From UBA4874 sp002399435 (GTDB lineage Bacteria > Bacillota > Clostridia > Caldicoprobacterales > DTU083), in NCBI GenBank assembly GCA_036823195.1, contig DAISGI010000007.1:14832-78831 (forward strand): a stretch of DNA of 64,000 nucleotides, written 5' to 3'. The position numbers and the translations under genes were made by a program. The notes beneath the pieces are model-generated. The model was not told the DNA's origin, made no database searches, and was given only the letters and a program-made list of their open reading frames with translations. This document shows positions 53,401 to 62,867 of the stretch, in pieces (position 1 is the stretch's first letter; every line of letters starts with the position of its first letter).

Positions 53401-55242
53401 TTGAGATTTCTGAATCCGTGGGGATGGCTGGCCCTGCTGGCATGGGTTCCTGTGATTTTGCTGTATCTGTTGAAAAGACAGCATGAAGACCGGACCGTTT
53501 CCAGTATTCTGCTGTGGCGGGAGGCGCAGAAGGATCTGCAGGCGACACGGCCGTGGCAGCGTCTGCGTGCCAGACTGCTTTTGATTCTCCAGATCCTGGC
53601 GGTGGCGCTGTTATCCCTGTCCCTGGCCCGGCCGGTACTTTCCGGAGGCGGGGGAGGCGTTCATTATATTGCCGTGATGGATACCTCCGCCCGGATGCAG
53701 GCGACGGATGTGTCCCCTTCCCGGATCGGACGCGCACGGATGGATCTGCAGGATCTGATACGGGATATGCGGAGAAAGGATACCATGACCATTGTACAGG
53801 CGGGGATCCAGCCGTTTGTCCTGGTGGGTCCGACAGGAGAAAAAGGAAGGCTCCGGGAGTATGCCGGCGGCATTCAGGCCACCAATGGCCGGTCCGACCT
53901 GGAACGTGCCGTGCAGCTGGCCCGGACTTTACTGCAGGAACCCAAAAAAGAAGCCGGGGAGATCCACCTGTTCAGCGACAAAATCCCGGAAGACGACCGG
54001 TCCCTGGTTTCCCATGTCTATTCGGGAAACGGTCAGAATTCCGCCGTGACTCATGTGAGCTGTGAGGTCCGCGGCGGGGAAATGACGGTGCTCTCCCGGG
54101 TGGCGAACTATGGGGACAAAAGGGATCTGACACTGGAGCTGAAAGCGGATGGAATGCGAAACAATGTAAGGGAGGTTTCCATTCCGAAGCAGGAGGAAGT
54201 CAGTATCACCTGGACGGGGGTTCCGGAGGATACCCATACCGTGGAAGTGTCCCTGTCGGAGAAGGATGATCTGCAGCTGGACAACCGGGGCTGGGCGGTC
54301 CGGAAGGAAGAACATCCTGTCAGGGCGCTGATGGCAGCCGGACGGAATGTTTTTCTGGAACGGGCCCTGTCCCTGCGCAGCGATATGGAGGTGATCAAGG
54401 CTGATCCCGATGACATGCCTGAGTCCGGGGATTATCTCCTGTACCTGTTTGACGGTGCCTTGCCACATGCCATACCGGAAAGCGGGAATCTCATGCTGTT
54501 CTGTCCGCCGTCCAGCAAGGAACTGGGTATTTCCGCGGAAGGGGAAACGGTACCGTCCGGGATCACGGTCCGTCAGCAGACCATTTATCCTGATCTTGTG
54601 GAATATCTGGAACCGCAGGGCTATCAAATTGCGAAGGCCCGGAAATATAAGGTGCCAAAAGGACTGGACGTCCTTCTGGAAGATCAGGATGGCACTCCTG
54701 TGCTGATGGCCGGGGAACAGAACGGCAGAAGGATTGCAATCTTTTCGTTTTCCCTCTCCCGGTCCAACCTCCCCATGAAACCGGATTTTCCCATTCTGAT
54801 TCAGAATCTGCTGGATTGGATGATCCCTTCCAATATGGATCTTCCGGAAACGATATTCGTCGGGGAAACGCTGCAGCTGTCTCCCTTTCCCAATACCACC
54901 GGAATTACAGTCCTTTCTCCCTCTGAAAAGAAATATCATCTGGATGCGGAACCGGATCCGGTATTTTATGACACCTATGATCCGGGAGTCTACAAAGTGA
55001 CGCAGAAAACAGACCGGCAGACCGAGCAGGAGCGTTTTGTCGTCTCCGTTCCGACGGAGGAGGTTTCAGACCTCCGGGAGGAGACCCGTGCGGCAGTACC
55101 CTCATCGGAGAATGGAATAAGGAAAAAGGGAACAACGGCAGCCCGCGGCGTTTCTTTTCACAGGGAAATATGGACCGTCTCCGGCTGGGTCCTTCTTGTC
55201 CTATTATTGACGGAATGGTGGGTGTATCACCGTGAAATTTGA
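53401..55242 (+). CDS. BatA-like membrane protein with degenerate VWA domain
   Basis: 613-aa membrane protein. The N-terminus FLNPWGWLALLAWVPVILLYLLK is the BatA/aerotolerance N-terminal motif; a second helix (about 55-75) precedes a VWA domain starting IAVMDTSARMQ near residue 95. The MIDAS DxSxS is degenerate, with Arg in place of the last Ser. A glutamine-amidotransferase-like region (about 310-490) and a C-terminal membrane helix follow. TTG at 53401 is chosen for AAGGAGGGC upstream. It overlaps the next gene by 11 bp. Confidence 0.8.
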   Translation: MRFLNPWGWLALLAWVPVILLYLLKRQHEDRTVSSILLWREAQKDLQATRPWQRLRARLLLILQILAVALLSLSLARPVLSGGGGGVHYIAVMDTSARMQATDVSPSRIGRARMDLQDLIRDMRRKDTMTIVQAGIQPFVLVGPTGEKGRLREYAGGIQATNGRSDLERAVQLARTLLQEPKKEAGEIHLFSDKIPEDDRSLVSHVYSGNGQNSAVTHVSCEVRGGEMTVLSRVANYGDKRDLTLELKADGMRNNVREVSIPKQEEVSITWTGVPEDTHTVEVSLSEKDDLQLDNRGWAVRKEEHPVRALMAAGRNVFLERALSLRSDMEVIKADPDDMPESGDYLLYLFDGALPHAIPESGNLMLFCPPSSKELGISAEGETVPSGITVRQQTIYPDLVEYLEPQGYQIAKARKYKVPKGLDVLLEDQDGTPVLMAGEQNGRRIAIFSFSLSRSNLPMKPDFPILIQNLLDWMIPSNMDLPETIFVGETLQLSPFPNTTGITVLSPSEKKYHLDAEPDPVFYDTYDPGVYKVTQKTDRQTEQERFVVSVPTEEVSDLREETRAAVPSSENGIRKKGTTAARGVSFHREIWTVSGWVLLVLLLTEWWVYHREI

Positions 55243-58150
55243 ATTTCAGTCTCCACTGGCTCTGCTGGCCCTGCTGCCGGCAGCCGGGATCCTTCTTTGG
55301 GTGTTCTTTCATTATAACCGGCGGAATAATCGGCAGGACGAATCCCATCCGGGTCATCCGGGTACGGGCGCTTCCGGCAGACGGGTAACCCGCCGCCGCA
55401 GCGCTGCGCCTTCGCCCGCAGGATTGGCCCTGAGGCTGCTGACAGTGGCTCTTCTGGTACTTTCCCTTGCCGGCCTGGAGATCCGGACCCCGGTCAGGAA
55501 TACGGAAGTGATCTTTGTATCCGATCTTTCCGACAGCACCCGGTCCAGGCAGAAGGAAGCCCTGGAATTTATCGCTTCCTCCATGAAGCTGCTGCCGGAG
55601 CGGTACCGTGCAGGTGTCGTCACTTTCGGGAAAGACGCCCTTGTGGAGCAGGCCGTGGGGCGCCCTTCCGCTTTCCATGAATTTCACTCCCAGCCGGATA
55701 CCCATTACAGCAACGTCGACGAAGCGCTGCAAAGGGCTGAAAGCTTATTTTCCGCCGATGGGAGGAAACGGATCGTTGTTCTGACGGACGGGGCATGGAA
55801 TGCAGGGGACGGATCCACACGGGCCAACGCCCTGGGGCAGCATGGGATCCGTGTGGATGGTGTGTTTCTGGATACCGTGCCTTCCGGGGAAGTGCAATTG
55901 TCTGCTTTGCATCTCCCATCCTCCCTGTACCAGGGGGAAAGCTATGATGTTCAGGTGGAGATCGACAGCACGGTGGAGACGAAAGGGACGCTGCGCCTGT
56001 TTGCGGATCGTGCTTCCGCCGGCACCCGGGAGCTGCAGATTCAAAAGGGCAAAAATGTTTTTGCATTTCACGGGACAGCGCAAAAGACCGGTACTGTTGT
56101 ATATGAAGCAGAGCTGGAAGTCCCTGCCTCCGATGACACGTTCCGGCAGAACAACCGGACCGCTTCCTTTGTCCGAGTGAATGGTCCTCCTGTTGTTGCG
56201 CTGGTGGAAGGGCAGCCGGGAGAAGGGCGGGAACTGGCCAAAATCATGGAGGCCGGCAGACTGGAATATAAGCTGTTTACTCCCTATTCTTTTCCGGACC
56301 AATTGGAGGAATTGGTCAAATATGATGCCGTCCTTCTGGCCAATGTGGGATATGACGACCTGGGAGAGAAAAAAGCCGCAATGCTGGATCATTATGTGAA
56401 GTCCATGGGGAAAGGTCTGCTGGTTACCGGCGGGGACAACAGCTATGTATTGGGGGGATATCTGGATACCGGGCTGGAAAAAATGCTCCCGGTGGATATG
56501 GACCTGTCGAAGAAAAAGGATATCCCGTCTCTGGCCGAGATTTTGGTCATCGACAAATCCGGCAGTATGTCGGAAGGTTCCAATGGGATCCGCAAAATGG
56601 ATCTGGCAAAGGAAGCAGCGATCCGGTCCCTGGAGGCACTTCGGAAAACGGACTTCATTGGAGTGGCGGGCTTTGATCAGGCAGCCTCCTGGGTCGTGGA
56701 AACCCAAAAGGCGGAGAACCGGGAGAAAATCCAGGATGCCATCGGTACCCTGCAGCCCGGGGGAGGGACCAATCTGTATCCCGGATTGAATGCTGCACTG
56801 CAGTCCCTGAAAAAGACGGATGCGGTTTTGAAGCATGTGATTGTCCTGACGGACGGATATACCGCAGACGGGGACTTAAGTGGCCTGGTGCAGGAGATGA
56901 CCGATGCCGGGATCACGGTATCCGGGGTTGCCGTCGGGGAGGATTCGGATCAGGCGCTGATGGAACGCATTGCAAAGGCGGGGAATGGGCGGTATTATTT
57001 CACCGATGAGTTTTCCAGCATTCCAAAGATTTTCACAAGGGAAACCTACCTGGCCACCCGGAGCTATATCAACAATGAGACTTTTTTTCCGGAAGCAGTG
57101 GGGGATTCCCCGATTCTTTCCGGTATGGATGCCCTTCCATCCCTGGATGGGTATCTGTCCACCACCCTGAAGGACGCTGCCACTCCTGTGCTGATCAACG
57201 GAAAGGAGGAGGATCCGGTGCTGGCCTGCTGGGACTATGGCCTCGGGAAAGTGGCTGCATGGACCAGCGATGCAAGGGGCATCTGGACGGAAGACTGGAT
57301 GAAATGGGACCAGTCGTCCACTTTCTGGCTGAATGTCCTTTCCTCCGTACTGCCCGGCAGAGATGGAAAGAACGGCAAAGTGGATGTCCGTCAGGACGGG
57401 GATCAGGGACGGATTTCACTGACCACGGATCTGCCGGAAGAAAATATGAAAAAGGAATCTTCCGCAGGAACAAAGGATGGTTCCGGCGGAAGGAAAGCAA
57501 CGGCAACGACAGGCCGGGATGCAACTGCAGTGGTGGTAAGCCCGAAAGGAAAAGAGACAAGGGTCAGACTGAAGCCTTCCCGTCCAGGCTCCTTCCAGGG
57601 GAATTTTGACCTGGAGGAAACCGGTGTATATCTGGTGAGGGTGGAGCAGACAGGAGATTCCTCCGCTGCATGGGAAACCGGATTGGTTTATCCCTATTCC
57701 CCGGAATATGATCTCCGTGCTTCTTCTTCCAGAAACCTGCTGGAGCATGTGGTAAGCCGGACAGGCGGCAAAATTTTGCACAAGCCGGAAGATTTGCTGC
57801 AGAGTGAACTTCCTCCGGCATGGAAGTATCATGAAGTGTGGCCGGGGATGCTGTGTCTGGCCATGCTGCTGTTCTTGCTGGATATTACGCTTCGCAGGCT
57901 GAGCGGAAGCTTCCTGGCGGAAAAACTGCTTCTGCCGGCGGCCAGGTGGATAGGAAAGCGGATGGTCTCTATCCGGGTATGGTGCCTTCGGATTTGGAAC
58001 CGACCGGGAAGAAACAAGGCGGACAGGATGAAAAAAGAAGCAGCAGGGAATGAGACAGCAGGGAACAAAGCGTCGGGAAAAGAGGAAATGGATTTCACCG
58101 GAACTCTTCTGGAGGCTTCCAGGAAAAACAAACGGCATCGGGTGGAATAA
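55232..58150 (+). CDS. large membrane protein with two VWA domains and a GATase-like region
   Basis: 972-aa protein. Two membrane helices at the N-terminus, first VWA domain (VSDLSDSTRS with intact DxSxS, about 92; VLTDGAW about 183), a glutamine-amidotransferase-like fold (GKGLLVTGGDNSYVLGG, about 395), second VWA (VIDKSGSMSEG, intact, about 440; VLTDGYTADG) and a C-terminal membrane helix (about 875-895) with a charged tail. GTG start at 55232. It is the last gene of the Bat-like run. Related large VWA/GATase proteins occur next to MoxR/DUF58 genes in many bacteria; function is not established. Confidence 0.82.
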   Translation: MKFEFQSPLALLALLPAAGILLWVFFHYNRRNNRQDESHPGHPGTGASGRRVTRRRSAAPSPAGLALRLLTVALLVLSLAGLEIRTPVRNTEVIFVSDLSDSTRSRQKEALEFIASSMKLLPERYRAGVVTFGKDALVEQAVGRPSAFHEFHSQPDTHYSNVDEALQRAESLFSADGRKRIVVLTDGAWNAGDGSTRANALGQHGIRVDGVFLDTVPSGEVQLSALHLPSSLYQGESYDVQVEIDSTVETKGTLRLFADRASAGTRELQIQKGKNVFAFHGTAQKTGTVVYEAELEVPASDDTFRQNNRTASFVRVNGPPVVALVEGQPGEGRELAKIMEAGRLEYKLFTPYSFPDQLEELVKYDAVLLANVGYDDLGEKKAAMLDHYVKSMGKGLLVTGGDNSYVLGGYLDTGLEKMLPVDMDLSKKKDIPSLAEILVIDKSGSMSEGSNGIRKMDLAKEAAIRSLEALRKTDFIGVAGFDQAASWVVETQKAENREKIQDAIGTLQPGGGTNLYPGLNAALQSLKKTDAVLKHVIVLTDGYTADGDLSGLVQEMTDAGITVSGVAVGEDSDQALMERIAKAGNGRYYFTDEFSSIPKIFTRETYLATRSYINNETFFPEAVGDSPILSGMDALPSLDGYLSTTLKDAATPVLINGKEEDPVLACWDYGLGKVAAWTSDARGIWTEDWMKWDQSSTFWLNVLSSVLPGRDGKNGKVDVRQDGDQGRISLTTDLPEENMKKESSAGTKDGSGGRKATATTGRDATAVVVSPKGKETRVRLKPSRPGSFQGNFDLEETGVYLVRVEQTGDSSAAWETGLVYPYSPEYDLRASSSRNLLEHVVSRTGGKILHKPEDLLQSELPPAWKYHEVWPGMLCLAMLLFLLDITLRRLSGSFLAEKLLLPAARWIGKRMVSIRVWCLRIWNRPGRNKADRMKKEAAGNETAGNKASGKEEMDFTGTLLEASRKNKRHRVE

Positions 58151-58165
58151 TATAGTTTCGTTTTG

Positions 58166-58230
58166 TGATTGACAAAATCAAGTATTAGATGAAAATTTTG
58201 ATTGACAAAATGAAGTATCAGGCATATTCT
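58166..58230 (+). promoter_or_regulatory. duplicated TGATTGACAAAAT element and candidate promoter
   Basis: TGATTGACAAAAT-C/G-AAGTAT occurs twice, at about 58166 and 58200. The second copy supplies TTGACA (58202-58207), 17 bp from TATTCT (58225-58230). It could drive the lipoprotein gene 240 bp downstream. The region up to 58468 also contains an imperfect hairpin at about 58391-58433 (GTGACACTTATTT with AAATAGTGTTAC). Confidence 0.45.
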
Positions 58231-58468
58231 AACCATAGAAGAATTCATTTCGCAGCCGATGTTAAGACCAGATGACATTTTAAACAATATTTCGGGAGAA
58301 GAAGCTGGAGGTGCCTGCTACCACAGGGGTTGACGGGAAAGCTTGTCAATAAGATGCTCTTCAATAAGAGAGTGCTCCCGATCATAAAAGGTGGTGACAC
58401 TTATTTATTCGGTGAAAAAATAGTGTTACTTATGGTTTATTGTTTTAGGTTGATTTGGAGGTGGGCTT

Positions 58469-59056
58469 ATGAATCATAATTGGCGTAAAAAGGCCGGACT
58501 CATCCTGTTGACAGCAGCAACGATTCTGGCTTTTTCACTTGCAGGCTGCGGAAAGACATCCAGAGACTCAAAGGATGCTATCAATAAAAGCAAGAAAGGT
58601 TCTTTGCAGCAAGATGCCTTGACGGAGGAGTTTTTTAAAAAGTATGGCGATTACTTTGAGAATGGCTGGAAACCGGACAGGATATTGAATTACAGCGAAA
58701 CAGGAGAATTTGTAAACGAAGATGGGAAATTTACAGACGAGGATTTGCAGAACTGCAAGTTGGGATACATACAGAAAATAACGGATCATTCGGTTGAAAT
58801 AAAAGAAGTGGATTGGATATTGGATGAAAAGGAGCCCAATGGGTTTCGCGTAGAAGATAAGGGCGGAAATGCAGTCTCCTATTCCGTGGACAAAGGCTGC
58901 AAAATATGGTTTCTGGCTGGCTCAGATATTTTCTATGAGGTTCCATATAAGGATCTGGAGCGGTATTACAAGGATCATGATGTGGAAAGTAAATTGTGGT
59001 ATTTTTCCATGGAGGATGACAAAATAACGTTTCTGGCGGAGCAGTACATACCATGA
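58469..59056 (+). CDS. putative lipoprotein of unknown function
   Basis: 195-aa protein with a signal peptide and lipobox LAGC (lipidated Cys27). The mature part is soluble, charged and rich in Asp/Glu/Lys, with no recognised family. Start ATG follows GGAGGTGGG. Monocistronic: long 5' region and a strong terminator after it. Confidence 0.8.
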   Translation: MNHNWRKKAGLILLTAATILAFSLAGCGKTSRDSKDAINKSKKGSLQQDALTEEFFKKYGDYFENGWKPDRILNYSETGEFVNEDGKFTDEDLQNCKLGYIQKITDHSVEIKEVDWILDEKEPNGFRVEDKGGNAVSYSVDKGCKIWFLAGSDIFYEVPYKDLERYYKDHDVESKLWYFSMEDDKITFLAEQYIP

Positions 59057-59102
59057 TTCGATTTCGATGGTAAGGACTGTATTATGCCAGGGACAGTTGA
59101 GG

Positions 59103-59134
59103 AAGCAGGCATGTTTATGCCTGCTTTTTCTTTT
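59103..59134 (+). terminator. terminator after the lipoprotein gene
   Basis: Perfect 10-bp stem AAGCAGGCAT / ATGCCTGCTT with a GTTT loop, followed by a T-rich tail. Confidence 0.9.
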
Positions 59135-59186
59135 GTAGTTTATAAGCTTGTTACCTTTCGCGTTGAATACCGGGAAGCAGCGGGTA

Positions 59187-59252
59187 TTGACAGTCTACAT
59201 ACATAGTATTATTATAATAATAACAAGTTAATAGTAACATACTCATATTAAC
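59187..59252 (+). promoter_or_regulatory. nrtR-nadABC promoter with two palindromes
   Basis: TTGACA (59187-59192) and TATTAT (59210-59215) are 17 bp apart. A 16-bp perfect palindrome TATTATTATAATAATA (59207-59222) covers the -10. A second inverted repeat, GTTAATA-N12-TATTAAC (59227-59233 and 59246-59252, perfect arms), lies just downstream of the expected transcription start. Because the first gene encodes an NrtR-type repressor, these are candidate operators for feedback control by the NAD pool. Confidence 0.65.
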
Positions 59253-59284
59253 ATAATGGTATTAAGAGAAGCGAGGTGTATTTT

Positions 59285-60196
59285 ATGGAAAAGGATGAGC
59301 TGAGAAATGCCGATGGGCTGACGGAACAGGAATTTCTGGGTCAATACGATGTCCGTCTTTACAAAAGGCCATCGGTTTCCGTTGATATTCTGCTGTTTAC
59401 CGTGGTGGACGGCCCGCAGCTGAACTACCGGAAGCTTCCGCAGAAGGAGCTGAAAGTTCTGATGGTCCGGCGCGGGAACCATCCGTATATTGGCAAATGG
59501 GCGCTGCCGGGAGGATTCATGTCCGTGGAGGAGAGTCTGGATCAGGCTGCCTACCGGGAACTGAAAGAGGAAGTGAATGTCAGTGATGTTTACATGGAGC
59601 AGCTCTATACCTGGGGGGATGTTGGGCGGGACCCGCGTACCCGGGTGATCAGCTGTTCCTATATGTCCCTGGCGGACAGCTCCCGGATGGAGATAAAAGC
59701 CGGCGGAGGTGCCTGGGACGCGCAGTGGTTCACGTTAAGCCATGAAACGGAAGAGGAGAGGAAAACAACGATTCCCGGCGGATATCTTTTTGAAAACCGG
59801 GTAAGGGTAACGCTTTCCGGCAAGGAAGATACCCTTTATGGAGTAATCGGTACGAAGAAGCGGGTGGTGGGAAGATCCAAAACCGTGAAGCGCCGTATTC
59901 TTAAGAATGAAGGAATCGCCTTTGACCATGCCTTTGTCGTTCAATACGGCATTGAACGATTGCGTAATAAAATTGAGTATACGGACATTGCATTCAATCT
60001 CATGCCCACGTATTTTACCCTGACGGAGCTGCAGCAGGTCTATGAAGTGATTCTGGGAAAGGAGCTCCTGAAGGCAAATTTCCGGCGCAAAATTGCGGAC
60101 CGGGTTATTGAAACCGATCGGGAGACAAAGAATGAAGGGCACAGGCCGTCAAAATTATATACATTCAACACGAACTGGGGGTGCTTTGAAGTATGA
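59285..60196 (+). CDS. nrtR: NrtR-type transcriptional regulator of NAD synthesis (Nudix + winged helix)
   Basis: 303-aa protein. Residues ~40-175 form a Nudix domain with a nearly complete box (GGFMSVEESLDQAAYRELKEEV). Residues ~205-295 form a winged helix typical of NrtR (YTDIAFNLMPTYFTLTELQQVYEVILG … FRRKI). NrtR proteins repress NAD genes and sense ADP-ribose-type ligands through the Nudix fold. ATG at 59285 is preferred; GTG at 59276 lies on the likely ribosome site GCGAGGTG. It overlaps nadA by 4 bp, so regulator and pathway are one operon. Confidence 0.88.
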   Translation: MEKDELRNADGLTEQEFLGQYDVRLYKRPSVSVDILLFTVVDGPQLNYRKLPQKELKVLMVRRGNHPYIGKWALPGGFMSVEESLDQAAYRELKEEVNVSDVYMEQLYTWGDVGRDPRTRVISCSYMSLADSSRMEIKAGGGAWDAQWFTLSHETEEERKTTIPGGYLFENRVRVTLSGKEDTLYGVIGTKKRVVGRSKTVKRRILKNEGIAFDHAFVVQYGIERLRNKIEYTDIAFNLMPTYFTLTELQQVYEVILGKELLKANFRRKIADRVIETDRETKNEGHRPSKLYTFNTNWGCFEV

Positions 60197-61113
60197 TGGA
60201 AAATGAAAATGATCTTTCATTTGTGGACGGAATTGAAACGCTCAAAAGCCAGCGGGATGCTGTTGTGCTGGCTCATAACTATCAGCCGCCTGAAATACAG
60301 GAAATTGCGGATTTGGTGGGGGATTCCTTTGCTCTCAGCAAGGAGGCTGCGAACCTGCGGCAAAACGTTATTGTCTTTTGCGGGGTTTCCTTTATGGCAG
60401 AGAGCGCCAAAATTCTCTCCCCACAGAAAACCGTTCTTCTTCCGGCAAAAGATGCAGGCTGTCCGCTGGCGGAGTCCATTACGGCAGAGCAGCTGCGCAG
60501 GGCCAGGGCAGAGCATCCGGACGCAGCAGCGGTGAGCTATATCAACACCAGTGCGGCGGTGAAGGCGGAAAGCGACATCTGCTGTACCTCGTCCAATGCG
60601 GTTCGGGTGGTGCAGTCGGTTCCGGAAAAGGAAGTCCTGTTTGTACCGGATCGGAATCTGGCATCCTATGTGGCCGAACAGGTTCCGGAGAAAAGAATTC
60701 TTGCCTGGGGCGGGGAATGTATCGTTCATTCGCGTACCACAGCGGAGCAGGTCCGGCAGATGCGGCCGGCGCATCCGGATGCCCTGCTGCTGGTTCATCC
60801 TGAAGTTCCGGCGGAGGTCCGGCGGTTGGCGGATTTTACAGGAAGTACTGCACAGCTGCTGGATTATGTGGAGGAATCCGATCGGAAGGATTTTATTATC
60901 GGTACGGAAATGGGAGTTCTGGAAGAAATGCGTTTTCGGAGACCGGACGCACATTTTACCATGCTGGCAGGGAACCTTTTGTGCGTGAACATGAAGAAGA
61001 CCTCACTGAAAAAAGTACGCGATGTTCTGCTGCATATGGATAATGAGGTAATGGTACCGGAGCCTGTCCGGAAAAAGGCCTTTCTCAGCCTGAACCGGAT
61101 GCTGCATGTTTGA
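60193..61113 (+). CDS. nadA: quinolinate synthase
   Basis: 306-aa 4Fe-4S enzyme condensing iminoaspartate with dihydroxyacetone phosphate to quinolinate. Cluster cysteines are in KDAGCPLAE (C90), GGECIVHSR (C176) and LLCVNMKKTS (about 261). The HNYQPPEIQ and CTSSNAV motifs mark the active site. Length is typical of the short bacterial form. Second gene of the nrtR-nadABC operon. Confidence 0.95.
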   Translation: MMENENDLSFVDGIETLKSQRDAVVLAHNYQPPEIQEIADLVGDSFALSKEAANLRQNVIVFCGVSFMAESAKILSPQKTVLLPAKDAGCPLAESITAEQLRRARAEHPDAAAVSYINTSAAVKAESDICCTSSNAVRVVQSVPEKEVLFVPDRNLASYVAEQVPEKRILAWGGECIVHSRTTAEQVRQMRPAHPDALLLVHPEVPAEVRRLADFTGSTAQLLDYVEESDRKDFIIGTEMGVLEEMRFRRPDAHFTMLAGNLLCVNMKKTSLKKVRDVLLHMDNEVMVPEPVRKKAFLSLNRMLHV

Positions 61114-61143
61114 GAAAGTTTTTGGAGAAAGGGAGGACCGATT

Positions 61144-62867
61144 TTGTCGGAATATCTGATCGATTTTGACACGGCCGATATGCAACGGCTGCATTTTGAT
61201 ACGGTGATTGTGGGAGGCGGGATTGCGGGACTCACCTGTGNNNNNNNNNNNNNNNNNNNNNNNNNNNNNNNNNNNNNNNNNNNNNNNNNNNNNNNNNNNN
61301 NNNNNNNNNNNNNNNNNNNNNNNNNNNNNNNNNNNNNNNNCGGCTGCATTTTGATACGGTGATTGTGGGAGGCGGGATTGCGGGACTCACCTGTGCCCTG
61401 CATCTTCCGCGTTCCATGAAAACCGTTGTGCTCTGCAAGGGGAAATGGGCAGACTGTGATTCCTTTCTTGCCCAGGGAGGAATCGCAGCCAGTATCGGCA
61501 GGGACGACCGGGAGCTGCATATCCGGGACACGATACGTGCCGGGTGCGGGATCAATGATATGCAGGCGGTTCGCATTCTGGTGAAGGAATCCGAATTGGC
61601 GATACGAAGCCTGGCAGATCTGGGCGTACCGTTTGACCGGGGGCCGGACGGTGCTTTTCTTCGTTCCCTGGAAGGAGGTCATTCCGTGAAGCGCATTCTT
61701 CACGTCCACGGGGATGCGACGGGGAAAGGCATCATGGATGTCCTGATGGCGGATTGTGCCGACAGGGATAATATCCGGATGATGGAACATACCTTTGGCC
61801 TGGATCTGATCACCGATCAGGGCAGATGTATCGGGTTGCTGGCCGAAAACGGGGGAAAGCTGATCTTCCTGACCGCTGCTCACTTTGTACTGGCTACGGG
61901 AGGAATCGGACAGCTTTATCCCATCAGCACCAATTCCCTGACGCTGACCGGGGATGGGATTGCCATGGCGCATCGTGCCGGTGCCCGGACCTCTTCCATG
62001 GAGTTTGTCCAGTTCCATCCGACTGCGCTTTATACGGCTGAAAAACCGGAACGGGCGTTTCTGATATCGGAGGCAGTGCGTGGGGAAGGTGCCATCCTGC
62101 TGAATTCCAATGGGGAGAGGTTTATGCCTCTTTATGATGGAAGGCTGGAACTGGCGCCCCGGGATATCGTGGCAAGGGCCATTTATGATCAGATGATCCG
62201 GACGGACAGCCCCTGTGTTTATCTGGATATTACAGGAAAGGACCGGGACTTTCTTGCAGCACGGTTTCCAACCATTTATGCGGAATGCAGAAAGAATGGG
62301 ATCGATATGGCAGTGGACCGGATCCCGGTGGCGCCGTGCGAACATTATTTTATGGGCGGGATTCAGACGGATAGGAACGGACGGACCAGTCTTGCCGGGC
62401 TGTATGCAGTGGGGGAGTGCGCTTCCACCGGCGTTCACGGCGCCAACCGGCTGGCGAGCAATTCCCTTTTGGAAGCTGTGGTCTTTGGAAAACGGGCGGC
62501 TGATGATATCACAGGGTGTCCGGAGAAAACGGTACAGGCGAAAAATTATCGGTATGACGGGGAGCGAAAGCATGTACTGTCAAAGGAGAAGGCTTTGCGG
62601 GAACAGCTGCGCAGCCGGATGCAGACCGCTGCCGGCATCCTCCGCAGTGAAAGAAATCTGCGTTCTGCGCTGGAAGCTGTGGAGGATGTCCAGAGCCGGT
62701 GTTTTTCTTCCCGCCTTGTGGTGCGAAGGGAATGGGAGACTGCGGATATGTATGAGACCGCCGGCCTGATCCTGCGTGCGGCAGCGGAAAACCGGCACAG
62801 TGTCGGCAGCCATTCTGTCACGGATGAAAAAGAAAAACATAGAGAGGAAGATTGCGATGTTGAATGA
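61144..62867 (+). CDS. nadB: L-aspartate oxidase (interrupted by an assembly gap)
   Basis: FAD-dependent oxidase that makes iminoaspartate for NadA. The N-terminal FAD loop VIVGGGIAGLTC is followed by AQGGIAASIG, catalytic-region motifs EFVQFHPTAL and HGANRLASNSLLEAVVFG. A 100-N gap (61241-61340) is flanked by identical 55-bp sequence (61186-61240 and 61341-61395). Removing N and one copy gives a continuous 522-aa frame, the normal NadB length, so the gene is intact. TTG start at 61144 follows GGGAGG. It overlaps nadC by 11 bp. Confidence 0.92.
61241..61340. other. assembly gap (100 N) flanked by identical 55-bp ends
   Basis: The 55 bp before the gap (61186-61240) equal the 55 bp after it (61341-61395). 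Same signature as the gap at 38820: contig ends sharing a k-mer, not missing sequence. Joining restores the nadB frame. Confidence 0.92.
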
